DNA from: Camelimonas fluminis
GTDB lineage: Bacteria; Pseudomonadota; Alphaproteobacteria; Rhizobiales; Beijerinckiaceae
Reading direction: 5' to 3'
Assembly: GCF_014656355.1 (NCBI RefSeq)
Contig: NZ_BNCG01000009.1
Span: forward strand, 1-64,000
Length of the DNA: 64,000 bases
Positions 52,552-61,569 of this stretch are shown in pieces. The position numbers were made by a program, and so were the translations under genes. Numbering within the stretch: position 1 is the stretch's first letter; the number at the start of each line of letters is the position of its first letter. Under the pieces are notes generated by a model, which was given only the letters and a program-made list of their open reading frames with translations, was not told the DNA's origin and did no database searches.

Positions 52552-53391
52552 ATGTCACAGCCGATCAGCGCGGAAGCCGCCGCCCGCCTTGCCGCCCTTC
52601 GCGGTGAAATCGACCGCATCGACGCGGACATGCACGCCCTGCTGATCGCGCGCAGCCAGATCATCGATGAACTGATCACCGTGAAGAGCACCCAGGCCTC
52701 CGGCTCCGCCTTCCGGCCTGGTCGCGAGGCCTCGATGATGCAGGCCATCGCCCGCCGCCACACCGGCTCGCTGCCGCTTGACACCGCCGAAGGCATCTGG
52801 CGCGTGATCATCGCCACGTTCACCTGGATGCAGGCCCCGTTCAACGTGCACGCGGACGTCAGCTCCGGCGACGGCCCGATGCGCGACAGCGCCCGCTTTC
52901 ATTTCGGCTTCACCGTGCCCTACCTGCCGCATGGCAGCGCCGCGGACGTCATTGCGGCGGTGGGGCGATCTGCCGGCGACGTCGGGATTTTCCGCGCCGA
53001 CAGCGGCGTCAGCTCGCTGGCGTGGTGGGACGCCCTGACCGGGGCCGACGCGCCGAAAATCATCGCCCGCCTGCCGTTCATCGAGCGGCCGGACCACCCA
53101 GCCGGCACGCCGGTGTTCGTGGTGTCCAAACCACTGGCCGACGCGGCGGTGCGCGAAACCATCCTCTACGCCGCCAGGGTCGAGCGCTGGCCTGAGAACG
53201 CCGCCGCGGCGCTTGCCAGCGCAGGCGCCGACGTCATCGGCAGCGCCGGGGCCCCCGGCGGACTGTCGCTGCTGATCGCCGCGCCCGGATCGCTGGAGCC
53301 GGATGATCTGGCCGCCGCCCTGCCCGCATCCGCCGGCCGGGCCGCGTTGATCGAGGTTGGCAGCCACGCCGACCGGTTCCGCCTGACCTGA
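52552..53391 (+). CDS. Chorismate mutase (AroQ type) with a C-terminal extension
   Basis: A 279-residue protein. The first 95 residues are an AroQ-type chorismate mutase ('LAALRGEIDRIDADMHALLIARSQIIDEL', then 'FRPGREASMMQ'), which rearranges chorismate to prephenate. Residues 100-279 form a second region of unknown role ('VGIFRADSGVSSLAWWDALTG'), not recognisable as prephenate dehydratase. The same long form exists in relatives, I believe. The ribosome binding site AGGAAAG is close to the start. With hisC and tyrC downstream it forms an aromatic amino acid set, providing prephenate, its amination and oxidation. Confidence 0.9.
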   Translation: MSQPISAEAAARLAALRGEIDRIDADMHALLIARSQIIDELITVKSTQASGSAFRPGREASMMQAIARRHTGSLPLDTAEGIWRVIIATFTWMQAPFNVHADVSSGDGPMRDSARFHFGFTVPYLPHGSAADVIAAVGRSAGDVGIFRADSGVSSLAWWDALTGADAPKIIARLPFIERPDHPAGTPVFVVSKPLADAAVRETILYAARVERWPENAAAALASAGADVIGSAGAPGGLSLLIAAPGSLEPDDLAAALPASAGRAALIEVGSHADRFRLT

Positions 53392-53443
53392 GCCTGCATC
53401 CCCGCACGGCTTCCCCATCGCGCCGCGCGCCCGCGCCCGCGCC

Positions 53444-53525
53444 AGGCGGCGGCGGCCTGTCAGGCGGCGGCGGCCCGTCAGGCGCGTCCCATGGTAGCGG
53501 CGCAGAAAAGTGGGTCCCACTTTGC
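53444..53525. repeat. Short direct repeat and palindrome before hisC
   Basis: An 18-bp unit (AGGCGGCGGCGGCCTGTC pattern) is repeated twice at 53444-53479. Next, AAAGTGGG and CCCACTTT (about 53507-53523) are perfect 8-bp inverted repeats around a single T. The palindrome has the form of the AAAAGTGGG-type dispersed repeats of Rhizobiales, from memory. It lies about 50 bp before hisC. Confidence 0.45.
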
Positions 53526-53572
53526 GCCGATCTCCTCTATAGCTGCGGGCGTCCAATCTGGAGTTCAAGCTG

Positions 53573-54676
53573 ATGGCCAATTCCGAGGCCCGTCCTGTTC
53601 CGCGCCCTGGCGTGATGTCGATCGCTCCCTATGTTCCGGGCCGCAGCGAAGCCCCGGGCGTCGCCAAGGTCTACAAGCTCTCGTCCAACGAGACGCCGCT
53701 GGGCCCCAGCCCGCACGCCATCGCCGCCTACCGGGGCGCCGCCGGTCATCTGGAAGCCTACCCTGACGGCGCCGCCACGCGTCTGCGCGCCGCTATCGGC
53801 GCCCGCTATGGCCTCGACGCCAGCCGCATCATCTGCGGCGCCGGTTCGGACGAACTGCTGAACCTGATCGCCCACACCTACATCGGGCCAGGCGACGAAG
53901 GCCTGTTCAGCGAGCACGGTTTCCTCGTCTACAAGATCGCCATCACCGCCGCCGGCGGAACGCCTGTGGTCGCCCGGGAGCGGGATTACACCACGGACGT
54001 CGACGCCCTGCTCGCCGCCGTGACGGAGCGGACGAAGGTGGTGTTCGTCGCCAATCCGAACAACCCCACCGGCACCTACGTCCCGCACGACGAAATGGCC
54101 CGGTTGCGCGCCGGTCTGCCGCCGCATGTCCTGCTGGTGATCGACGCCGCCTACACCGAATACGTCCGGGCCAATGACTACAGCTCTGGCCTGGAGATGG
54201 CCGCCAGCCTGCCCAACGTGCTGATGACGCGCACGTTCTCGAAGATCCACGGTCTGGCCGGACTGCGCATTGGCTGGGCCTTCGGTCCGGCCGACGTGAT
54301 CGACGCCCTGAACCGGGTGCGCGGCCCCTTCAATGTCAGCGCCCCGGCGATCGCCGCCGGCGTCGCCGCCATGGAAGATCCGGCGCACGAGGCGCAGGCC
54401 GCCGAGCACAACCTGACGTGGCTGGCCTGGGTGACGGAACAGGTGCGGGCGCTTGGCTTTGAAGTCACGCCCAGCGTCGGCAATTTTGTGCTGATCCATT
54501 TCCCGGACGCGCCTGGGAAAACAGCGCGCGACGCCGACGCGTTCCTGCTCGGGCGCGGCCTGGTTCTGCGCGCCGTCGCGTCCTATGGCCTGCCCAACGC
54601 CCTGCGCATGACCATTGGTTCGGAAGAAGCCAACCGCCTCGTCATCGACGCCCTGCGCGACTTCCTGAAACGCTGA
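53573..54676 (+). CDS. hisC: Histidinol-phosphate/aromatic aminotransferase
   Basis: A 367-residue PLP-dependent aminotransferase of the HisC family. The Schiff-base lysine is K224 in '[10 protein letters not shown]'. '[11 protein letters not shown]' near residue 38 and '[11 protein letters not shown]' are the family motifs, and '[12 protein letters not shown]' carries the phosphate-binding Arg. In this position next to chorismate mutase and tyrC it may aminate prephenate or phenylpyruvate as well as imidazole-acetol phosphate. GGAG about 9 bases upstream supports the start. Its stop and the tyrC start are 1 bp apart, so the two genes are coupled. Confidence 0.93.
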   Translation: MANSEARPVPRPGVMSIAPYVPGRSEAPGVAKVYKLSSNETPLGPSPHAIAAYRGAAGHLEAYPDGAATRLRAAIGARYGLDASRIICGAGSDELLNLIAHTYIGPGDEGLFSEHGFLVYKIAITAAGGTPVVARERDYTTDVDALLAAVTERTKVVFVANPNNPTGTYVPHDEMARLRAGLPPHVLLVIDAAYTEYVRANDYSSGLEMAASLPNVLMTRTFSKIHGLAGLRIGWAFGPADVIDALNRVRGPFNVSAPAIAAGVAAMEDPAHEAQAAEHNLTWLAWVTEQVRALGFEVTPSVGNFVLIHFPDAPGKTARDADAFLLGRGLVLRAVASYGLPNALRMTIGSEEANRLVIDALRDFLKR

Positions 54677-54677
54677 C

Positions 54678-55658
54678 ATGAGCAACATGGGCAGCCACCG
54701 CGTGGACGAAACAGCAGCAGCGCCCGCCGGGGCGCCCATGGTCGGCAGGCTGGCCATCATCGGCATCGGCCTCATCGGCTCGTCGATCGCGCGGGCGGCG
54801 CGGCAGCACGGCCTCGCCAGCTCCATCGCCATCGCCGACGCCAGCCCGGCGGCCATGGCCGAAGCCAGCCGGCTCGGCCTTGGCGACAGCTGCGGAACCG
54901 ACGCCGCCGAAGCGGCGACCGACGCCGACCTGGTGATCCTGTGCGTGCCTGTCGGCGCCATGGGTCAGGTCGGCGCCGCCATCGCGGGGGCGCTGAAACC
55001 CGGGGCGATCGTATCGGACGTCGGCTCGGTCAAGGGCAGCGTGGTGGCGCAGCTTGGCCCGCATTTGCCGGAAGGCGTGCATCTGGTCCCGGCGCACCCC
55101 GTGGCCGGCACCGAGAACTCCGGCCCTGGGGCGGGTTTCGCCAGCCTGTTCCACAATCGCTGGTGCATTATCACGCCGCCGGAGGGAGCCGATCCCCAGG
55201 CGGTGGAGACGTTGCGCGCTTTCTGGGCCGGCATGGGCGCCAATGTGGAAACCATGAGCCCCGAACGGCATGATCTGGTGCTGGCCGTCACCAGCCACCT
55301 GCCGCACCTCATCGCCTACAACATCGTCGGCACCGCGGCTGACCTGGAGCAGGTGACCCGCTCGGAGGTGATCAAGTTCTCCGCTGGCGGCTTTCGTGAC
55401 TTCACCCGCATCGCCGCCTCCGACCCGACGATGTGGCGCGATATCTTCCTGAACAACAAGGATGCGGTTCTGGAAATGATCGGGCGCTTCAACGAGGATC
55501 TGGCGGCGCTGGCGCGCGCCATCCGCTGGGGCGACGGCGACGCGCTGTTCGAACTGTTCACGCGCACGCGCGCCATCCGGCGCGGCATCATCGACAGCGG
55601 TCAGGAGACCGCCGAGGCCGACTTCGGCCGCCGCCATGATGATGACGCTACGGCCTGA
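54678..55658 (+). CDS. tyrC: Prephenate/arogenate dehydrogenase
   Basis: A 326-residue TyrA-type dehydrogenase that oxidatively decarboxylates prephenate or arogenate toward tyrosine. The nucleotide-binding motif 'IIGIGLIGSSIARAA' opens the Rossmann domain at about residue 29. The catalytic His region is 'HLVPAHPVAGTENSGPGAGF', and 'VTSHLPHLIAYNIVG' follows. An N-terminal 25-residue extension is low complexity. Whether it uses prephenate or arogenate cannot be told from sequence; the symbol tyrC is by analogy with cyclohexadienyl dehydrogenases. An intrinsic terminator follows at 55736. Confidence 0.93.
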   Translation: MSNMGSHRVDETAAAPAGAPMVGRLAIIGIGLIGSSIARAARQHGLASSIAIADASPAAMAEASRLGLGDSCGTDAAEAATDADLVILCVPVGAMGQVGAAIAGALKPGAIVSDVGSVKGSVVAQLGPHLPEGVHLVPAHPVAGTENSGPGAGFASLFHNRWCIITPPEGADPQAVETLRAFWAGMGANVETMSPERHDLVLAVTSHLPHLIAYNIVGTAADLEQVTRSEVIKFSAGGFRDFTRIAASDPTMWRDIFLNNKDAVLEMIGRFNEDLAALARAIRWGDGDALFELFTRTRAIRRGIIDSGQETAEADFGRRHDDDATA

Positions 55659-55661
55659 GCG

Positions 55662-55689
55662 CCCGGTCCTCAGGTCCCGGTCCTCAGGT
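55662..55689. repeat. Perfect 14-bp tandem duplication
   Basis: CCCGGTCCTCAGGT occurs twice in direct succession (55662-55675 and 55676-55689) just after the tyrC stop. It looks like a simple recent duplication in non-coding DNA. Confidence 0.6.
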
Positions 55690-55735
55690 CCAGCCCCCAG
55701 TTCCCGGCCACGCTGGACGGCAGCGGCATTACCAT

Positions 55736-55765
55736 CGGCCCGGCGGTTTTCCGTCGGGCCGTTTT
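55736..55765 (+). terminator. Rho-independent terminator after tyrC
   Basis: CGGCCCGGCGG pairs with CCGTCGGGCCG over 11 bp (one G-T pair) around TTTT, and a TTTT run follows. It lies 77 bp past the tyrC stop and just before the convergent DUF2125 gene. Confidence 0.85.
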
Positions 55766-55779
55766 CTGTCAGCGCCCTG

Positions 55780-56877
55780 TCAATACAGCGGCTGCAGGCG
55801 CATCACCGGGAACGGACCGATCATCAGCCGCCCGTCAGCGAAGACCAGCGGCGGCATCTGCGTCAGCGCCGGCCCCGAGGGCTGGCCGCCCTGCTGCTGC
55901 GCGCCCTGGCCGCCGCCGAGCATGGCGAGGCCACCCGCCAGCAGGCCGCCCATGCCGCCGCGCCGGCCGGTGAGCCGCGCCAGCAACTCGGAAACGCCAG
56001 CGGCCTTTACATCCAGCTGGCCGGAAAGCCGGCGCAGATCGTCGACGCCCAGTTCACCGCGCGCCTCAACGATCTGGTCGCCGCGCGTCAGTTTCAGCAA
56101 CGCTACTTTCAGCCGGCCGCCAGCGGCGCGCCAGGCGTCGATCTGGGCGGGGCCAGCGCCTTTGGCGAAGAGCCCGGCGCGATTGAGGCCAGCCTGTAAT
56201 TCAACTGTCATCGGGGACTGGTTTCCCAGCAGCGCGTCCGCCGCCGGGACAGACGCCTTGACCAGTTGCGAGGCCACATCCCACATGTCGTCGCCATTGG
56301 GCGCGGCGGGGTCGGGGCGCACATGCGCCTCCCAGGCGTCGGCCCGGCCGATGAGCGCCTCGCCGCCCTGGCCGTCGACGGCGGCCAGCACCGGCTTTTT
56401 CATGTAGGCCGACAGACGGGAGAAGGCGTTGGCCGCGCGGCGAACGCTGAGGGAGAAGCCCTCCCAGGCCAGGCGCACCCCATCGGGACGCCCTTGCTCG
56501 CGCACGGTCACCGGCCCCCGGAAATCGAGCACGACAAGGTTGGGATCATAAATCTGGGCGACCGCGGTGAAGCCCGCCATCTCTCCCTGAACGCGACGGC
56601 CGTCGCCAAGCTGGCCGTCGAAGGTCGGGCGCGTGCAGGAAATCTCGAAACGCAGCGGGAAGCCTGACAGCGTCCGCTCCGGGCAGGTCCACTGGCGCCC
56701 CCGCCCCGCCTCGGTGGTCAGCCAGGCGTCAACCGCGTCATTGACCCGGTCGCGGGCAATGAACCAGAACGCCGACACGCCGACCGCAACCAGCAGCAAC
56801 AGGACATAAGGCAGATAAAGAGCCCAGCGGGCCGCCTTGCGCGGGCTTGCGGGCGGTTGTCCGGATTGTTTGCTCAC
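55780..56877 (-). CDS. DUF2125 family membrane protein
   Basis: A 365-residue protein with one N-terminal transmembrane helix at about residues 17-40 ('WALYLPYVLLLLVAVGVSAFWFIA') and a large C-terminal periplasmic domain. It is recognised as DUF2125 from 'CPERTLSGFPLRFEISCTRP' (two cysteines, possible disulfide) and repeated beta-rich segments such as 'FTAVAQIYDPNLVVLDF'. The family is linked to envelope functions but has no defined role. It often lies convergent with tyrC and near chaC in Rhizobiales, as here. A short Gly-rich loop ('GRRGGMGGLLAGGLAMLGGG') sits near the C-terminus. Confidence 0.9.
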   Translation of the reverse strand: MSKQSGQPPASPRKAARWALYLPYVLLLLVAVGVSAFWFIARDRVNDAVDAWLTTEAGRGRQWTCPERTLSGFPLRFEISCTRPTFDGQLGDGRRVQGEMAGFTAVAQIYDPNLVVLDFRGPVTVREQGRPDGVRLAWEGFSLSVRRAANAFSRLSAYMKKPVLAAVDGQGGEALIGRADAWEAHVRPDPAAPNGDDMWDVASQLVKASVPAADALLGNQSPMTVELQAGLNRAGLFAKGAGPAQIDAWRAAGGRLKVALLKLTRGDQIVEARGELGVDDLRRLSGQLDVKAAGVSELLARLTGRRGGMGGLLAGGLAMLGGGQGAQQQGGQPSGPALTQMPPLVFADGRLMIGPFPVMRLQPLY

Positions 56878-57387
56878 GCGGTTCTCCCTGAAGCGCCTTC
56901 CAAACTGCGCCGGACAGGGCCGGCGCGTGAAGGGCGCATGACATCAACAGGACAGGACGGGTTCCAGTCCTGGCTGGACGGATTTTGGCCCGTGGCGCGG
57001 GCGAAATCCGGGCGGACGGCGCCGGAATTTCACCCGGGTTCGAACGCTGTCCCCGGTGGCCGCGCAGCGGTCGCCGGCGCGACACATCAATAGCCGCATC
57101 GCCGGCGCGACGCCATGGCGGAGCGCGGACGCCAAATCCCGAACGGCGCCAGACGGTTCCTGCAAGGCATTTCCGACGGGGATATGCGTCGCATGGCTTT
57201 GCCTCCTGCAAATCCCCGCAGATCGCTGATGCAACAGCATCTTCGCGATCTGGGACCACGCAGTCCAGGCCGAACGCCGCAGACTTTCCTGCAGCAAAAG
57301 CCGCCGTTTGCGTATAAACGGATTTTGCTCCGGCCCCTGTCCGTGCAGGCGCCGTCATCTGGCATTTTCCCGACGGGACTGGACGTC
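56878..57387. other. 510-bp divergent region between DUF2125 and chaC
   Basis: It should contain both promoters. TCGCCGGCGCGAC occurs twice (57071-57083 and 57099-57111), which may be chance in such GC-rich DNA. I see no domain-bearing gene, no terminator and no clear operator. Confidence 0.45.
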
Positions 57388-57924
57388 ATGACAGAGGCTG
57401 CTGAAGATTTATGGGTGTTCGGCTACGGCTCGCTGATGTGGCGCCCCGGCTTCGACTATCTGGAGCGGCGCGCGGGGCTGGTGCGCGGCTATCACCGTTC
57501 GCTCTGCGTCTATTCCTTCCACCATCGCGGCACGCCGCAGGAGCCGGGGCTGGTGATGGGGCTGGACCGGGGTGGTTCATGCCGTGGCGCGGCGTTCCGC
57601 GTCGCCGCTGAAAACCGGGCGGACACCATCGCGTATCTGCGCGAGCGCGAGCAGGTGACCGGCGTCTACCTGGAGCGTCAGGCGACCACAAGGCTGGATA
57701 ACGGCCAGACCGTGCCGGCGCTGGTCTATGTGGTTGACCGCCAGCACGAGCAATACGCCGGCCGGCTCGACGTGGACGAAGTCGTCGCCATCGTGCGACG
57801 CGGCCTCGGCGTCTCCGGCTACAATCCGGATTACGTGCGCAACACCCAGAGCCATCTGGTCGAAATGGGCGTCCACGACCCGTGGCTCACCCACATTGTC
57901 AGCCGGCTCGATCAGGACGACTGA
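57388..57924 (+). CDS. chaC: ChaC-type gamma-glutamylcyclotransferase
   Basis: A 178-residue cyclotransferase. The N-terminus is the hallmark 'VFGYGSLMWRPGF' and the catalytic Glu is likely in 'YLREREQVTG'. 'GYNPDYVRNTQSHLVEMG' is the family's C-terminal block. ChaC enzymes release 5-oxoproline from glutathione, or from gamma-glutamyl peptides. The start at 57388 gives the family length; a longer frame to 57115 lacks homology. Nearby genes (DUF2125, tyrC) give no clear functional link, although chaC near DUF2125 is a recurring order. Confidence 0.93.
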   Translation: MTEAAEDLWVFGYGSLMWRPGFDYLERRAGLVRGYHRSLCVYSFHHRGTPQEPGLVMGLDRGGSCRGAAFRVAAENRADTIAYLREREQVTGVYLERQATTRLDNGQTVPALVYVVDRQHEQYAGRLDVDEVVAIVRRGLGVSGYNPDYVRNTQSHLVEMGVHDPWLTHIVSRLDQDD

Positions 57925-58026
57925 CGCGGGATCGCGAAGAACGGGCGCATGCGTCGCCTGCAAGGCCCGGGCAGCGCCCGACGCCCTGCAGGATCATGCC
58001 GCCCGAATTTTGGCATGCAGGCCCTG

Positions 58027-58569
58027 TCAGGCGGTAAGGTCCAGCAACGTGCGCTGGCGGGCGGCGGAATCACGCGCCAGCAGATGGACATGCAGTTCGG
58101 TTGCGCCCCGCTGGCGCATGGCCGTGATCCAGCCTTCATTGCGGCCGGCGGCCCCCGCCTCGCCACTGTCGCGCCCTTCCAGCAGCATGGTGCGTCCGCA
58201 AGCGTCGCGCCTCACCGCGAGCAGCAGGGCGCCGTCGTACTCGCAGGCCGGATCGGCGCCGTCGAGCGCATGCACCGAGACGATATAGCGTTGGCCGGAG
58301 CGGCCGAACCACGCCCGAAAATGGTCGCCAAGCCGCTCGCCTTCCCGGCCGTCGCCCGCAGGACCATCGAAACCAAAGGTCAGGGCGCCTTCACGCGGCG
58401 CGCTGGCGGCGGGAGCGCTCCCACCAACCGGGCGCGGCGCGCCAGCGCGGGCCGGAGCGGGGCCGAGGAGCGCCGGCCAGGCGTCGGTCCCGAATTCCGA
58501 CCGGCCCTCCCCCGGCAGGGGAAACGGCATGCGTCTTTGCGCAGTTGGGAAACGGATGACGGAGGCCAT
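58027..58569 (-). CDS. Conserved hypothetical protein
   Basis: A 180-residue protein I cannot assign. The first 70 residues are Pro/Ala-rich with a short basic start; the C-terminal 110 have mixed alpha/beta character ('YIVSVHALDGADPACEYDGALLLAVRRD', first half typical) and no catalytic motif. No signal peptide. GGAGGG seven bases before the ATG at 58569 supports this start over 58605. Codon use is like its neighbours. It lies between chaC and plsC, convergent with chaC. Function unknown. Confidence 0.6.
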   Translation of the reverse strand: MASVIRFPTAQRRMPFPLPGEGRSEFGTDAWPALLGPAPARAGAPRPVGGSAPAASAPREGALTFGFDGPAGDGREGERLGDHFRAWFGRSGQRYIVSVHALDGADPACEYDGALLLAVRRDACGRTMLLEGRDSGEAGAAGRNEGWITAMRQRGATELHVHLLARDSAARQRTLLDLTA

Positions 58570-58783
58570 GACGCGCCCTCCCCAAAACATGGTTAACTTG
58601 AACAAAAAGAGAACAAATCTCTTCCTGCGTCAAGCACCCCCGTGAGGCTGGCCGTCATGGCGGAAATTGTTGTTCCAGATCAGTCTGATGGGTTTTGCCG
58701 CCGTCGTCCGGGAGGCTGGTCGCTGGCCCGCGCGCCCATGCGCGCCGCGCGAATCACCCGCCCCCGGTGCGACCAGGTCCGGC

Positions 58784-59506
58784 TCAGAAGGCGGACCGCC
58801 CCTCGACCAGCAGGCGATCGCTCGGCGGTTCGATGGCGGCGATCAGGGCCGGAATGATGTCCGTGCGGGCAAGATCGGCGGGTAATGGCGGCAGCACCTC
58901 GATGACCGCCAGACCCGGGTGGAAGGCCAGGCTGCGGCGCGGCCAGAACAGGCCTGTGTTGAGCGCCACCGGCAGGCAGGTTGCGCCGAGTTGCCGGTAC
59001 ATCTGGATGACGCCCGGCTTGTAATCGGGTTCGGCGCCGGGCGCGCGGCGGGTGCCCTCGGGAAAGATGATGATCTGGGAGCCCTCGGCGATGGCCTCCT
59101 TCGCCTCGTGCATCATGGCGCGCAGGGCGGAAGCGCCCGCCGCGCGGTCGACGCCGATATGGCCCATGCGGGTGATGTACCAGCCGAAGATCGGTATCCG
59201 GGTCAGCGACTTCTTCAGGATGAACACCGGCCGCTCGAACACCAGCATCAACGCCAGCGTCTCCAGCGCGGACTGGTGCTTGGAGGCGACCAGCAGCGCC
59301 CCGCGCGGCGCCAGCCCGGTGTTGCGGAACTCCACCTTCACCCCGGCCGTCAGGCGCAGCAGCAGCAGCGTGCAACGCACCCAGCCGCGAATGACCTTCA
59401 TGAAGATGTCCCGCCCCATCAGGGCGAACGGCATCACGGCCACGGTCCAGATGGCGGTGTTGATATAGAACAGGGTGAGAAACAGAACGGCGCGGAACGT
59501 CTGCAT
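58784..59506 (-). CDS. plsC: 1-acyl-sn-glycerol-3-phosphate acyltransferase
   Basis: A 240-residue lysophosphatidate acyltransferase that makes phosphatidic acid. An N-terminal hydrophobic anchor precedes motif I 'KHQSALE' (H77, with Glu82 where many have Asp; the HX4E form is common in proteobacterial homologs). Motif III 'FPEGTRR' lies at 148-154. The domain is otherwise complete. It follows ydcF in the same direction, 112 bp apart, and completes the ftsE-ftsX-ydcF-plsC order typical of Rhizobiales. It would supply membrane lipid precursors in step with envelope growth. Confidence 0.93.
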   Translation of the reverse strand: MQTFRAVLFLTLFYINTAIWTVAVMPFALMGRDIFMKVIRGWVRCTLLLLRLTAGVKVEFRNTGLAPRGALLVASKHQSALETLALMLVFERPVFILKKSLTRIPIFGWYITRMGHIGVDRAAGASALRAMMHEAKEAIAEGSQIIIFPEGTRRAPGAEPDYKPGVIQMYRQLGATCLPVALNTGLFWPRRSLAFHPGLAVIEVLPPLPADLARTDIIPALIAAIEPPSDRLLVEGRSAF

Positions 59507-59618
59507 GGGCGGCGGCTTTCCGGGTCGCGCGGACAGCCGGCTCAGGTCAGGCAGGACCGGAAGGGCGCGGCGTCGCGTGGGAGTGCTGTCGTCGGCTTTC
59601 CACGCCGGCGGGCGCCAG

Positions 59619-60320
59619 TCAACCGCCTGCGGGACGCTCGGCGAACCAGTTGCCGGAGAACAGCGGTTTGCGACCGCCAGCCATCAGCGACATCGGCGCA
59701 TATTCCGGATCGCTCTCGAGCCGGGTGCGCACCAGCGCCACGAGGTATTTGCCGTACTCCGCCATCAGCAGGCGGGCGGACGCAGGGCTGCGCCACCATG
59801 TGTCCGGATCGACCGGGCCGGTGACGACAGCGTAAGGCTTCAGTTCGTAATCGGCGAGGATACTGCGCATTTCCACGAGGGCGCGCGGCATGTGGTAGTT
59901 GCTGGTGACGACGATCAGCGTGCGGAAGTCGTGCTCCCTGGCCCAGCGCCGGGTCTCGATGGCGTTGCCGATCGTGTTGCGCGCCCGGTAATCCAGATCG
60001 ACGCAGCAGTTGAACAGGCTGGCTGCGTCGGGGCTCTGGCTTGCGAGCTGGGCGCGCGTTGTCCGCGCATAGACCCCAGAAACCAGAAGCCGCCGGGCGT
60101 GCCCGCCCGCCAGCAGCGCGACGGCGCCGTCCACCCGTTGCGAACCGCCGGTGAGCACCACGATTCCGTCAGCCGGCGTCAGCAGCGGCGCGCCCGAACG
60201 CGGGACAGCGGAGAGAAACAGGAAAAAACCGGAAATAACGGCGACAACGCCAACGGCGAACAGGCCAGCCGCCGCCTTCACCGCGACGCCAAGCATCTGG
60301 CGGATTCGCCGTGTCGCCAT
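59619..60320 (-). CDS. YdcF/SanA-family membrane protein
   Basis: A 233-residue protein with one N-terminal transmembrane helix ('AAAGLFAVGVVAVISGFFLFL') and a DUF218 (YdcF/SanA) domain: 'DGIVVLTGGSQRVDGAVALL' then 'LLVSGVY', 'NTIGNAIETRRWARE' and 'LIVVTSNYHMPRA'. The family acts in the envelope (SanA affects vancomycin sensitivity) by an unclear mechanism. I start at 60320 because the first 27 residues of the longer frame (to 60401) are low-complexity; the ribosome binding site is weak in either case. A perfect CtrA box lies about 130 bp upstream. Confidence 0.85.
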   Translation of the reverse strand: MATRRIRQMLGVAVKAAAGLFAVGVVAVISGFFLFLSAVPRSGAPLLTPADGIVVLTGGSQRVDGAVALLAGGHARRLLVSGVYARTTRAQLASQSPDAASLFNCCVDLDYRARNTIGNAIETRRWAREHDFRTLIVVTSNYHMPRALVEMRSILADYELKPYAVVTGPVDPDTWWRSPASARLLMAEYGKYLVALVRTRLESDPEYAPMSLMAGGRKPLFSGNWFAERPAGG

Positions 60321-60446
60321 AGCCGACCGTAACCCCGAAGTGCGGACTGGCCACCCCCCGGCGTACGCCGGCCCCACTGTCCATCGCATGAGCATCATCA
60401 CACGAAACAGTATGACCGAGAATGCGGCAGGGTGAAGGCAAATTGG

Positions 60447-60461
60447 TTAATTTATTGTTAA
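60447..60461. promoter_or_regulatory. CtrA binding box upstream of ydcF
   Basis: The sequence is TTAA-N7-TTAA; read on the minus strand it is TTAACAATAAATTAAC, which fits the CtrA consensus TTAA-N7-TTAAC exactly. It lies in a short AT-rich island between ftsX and ydcF, upstream of the ydcF-plsC genes, in otherwise GC-rich DNA. Confidence 0.7.
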
Positions 60462-60505
60462 TAATGGTGTTTTTAAATCAATCGCTTGTCATATCACAGG
60501 CAACT

Positions 60506-61486
60506 TCATTCAAGTTCACGTAGATGCCGGGTGACCGTGATCCGCGACATGATCGCCGTCACTGCCGCGACAATACCCGCAATCGCAAGCACAGCTGCGT
60601 AACCTTGCCAGCCAACTTCGAAGGCGCCGAACAGCGCTTCGAGCTGATCGCCGCCCGCGCCGGCCCGCCAGACGCCGGCGGCAACGCCAAGCGCCGCCAC
60701 GAGGGCAAGGGCGGCGACGCCGCCGACGAGCCCGCCCTTCAGGCCGAGCCACAGAAAGCGCGACTGGAACTGGCGGGCGATATAGCTGTCATTGGCGCCG
60801 ACGAAGTGCAGCACCTCGACGATCTCGCGATTGCCGTCCATGGCGCCGCGCGTGGCGAAAGCCACCGCGAGCGCCGCCGCCACCAGCACCAGCAGCACCA
60901 GCACGACGCCAATGATCACCACGGTGCCCGCCATCGCCGCCAGACGCGATATCCAGGTCTGGTGATCATCGAGACTGGCGGTGGGGATCTCCTGCAACGC
61001 CTTGCGCAACGCCGGAATATCCGGCTTCGCGTCCCCGGAGAGACGCAGCACGATGAGGCGCGGCACCGGCAACTCGGCGAAGCCGAGCGAACCGCCCAGC
61101 CACGGCTCCAGCAGCCGTTCAGCCTCGCGCCGCGAAAACACCCGCACGCTGGCGACGCCTGTCGTCGCCCGGGCGATCGCCGCCGCCTTGTCCACGTCGG
61201 TCTCGATATTGCGCTGCGCCACCGGGCGCACCTGGATCGTCATCTCGCGCGCCACGTCGGCGCGCCAGTCCGCCGAGGCGCGGGCCAGCAGCACGGCGGC
61301 GCAGGCCGTGAGGGCGGCGAGGAAAGTGAGGATGGCGATGACCGTCACCAGGGCGCGGCCAGCAATGGAGCCTGCTGGCACCAGCGCCTGGCCGCGGCTG
61401 AGCGCCACAGGCGCGACGTCGCGCGGCGCCGCTGGCGGGGGCGCTGGCGGCGGATTGCGCAAGGTTGTCGAACGCTTGTCGTCCAT
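60506..61486 (-). CDS. ftsX: Cell-division protein FtsX
   Basis: A 326-residue FtsX. The N-terminus is cytoplasmic and Pro-rich, followed by a first helix at about 42-65, a periplasmic domain (about 70-175) and three more helices near the C-terminus ('GTVVIIGVVLVLLVLVAAALAVAFA', 'LKGGLVGGVAALALVAALGV', 'YAAVLAIAGIVAAVTAIMS'). That is the FtsX/MacB-like permease fold. With FtsE it transmits ATP binding to periplasmic amidase activation during septation. It follows ftsE by 83 bp on the same strand. Confidence 0.9.
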   Translation of the reverse strand: MDDKRSTTLRNPPPAPPPAAPRDVAPVALSRGQALVPAGSIAGRALVTVIAILTFLAALTACAAVLLARASADWRADVAREMTIQVRPVAQRNIETDVDKAAAIARATTGVASVRVFSRREAERLLEPWLGGSLGFAELPVPRLIVLRLSGDAKPDIPALRKALQEIPTASLDDHQTWISRLAAMAGTVVIIGVVLVLLVLVAAALAVAFATRGAMDGNREIVEVLHFVGANDSYIARQFQSRFLWLGLKGGLVGGVAALALVAALGVAAGVWRAGAGGDQLEALFGAFEVGWQGYAAVLAIAGIVAAVTAIMSRITVTRHLRELE

Positions 61487-61569
61487 GTCAGGTCCGCTCC
61501 GCCCGATGGCTGGCGAACCCGGCGCCAGAACGGCCGGCCACGGCCCGCATGCTATGGAAAAACCGGGGA

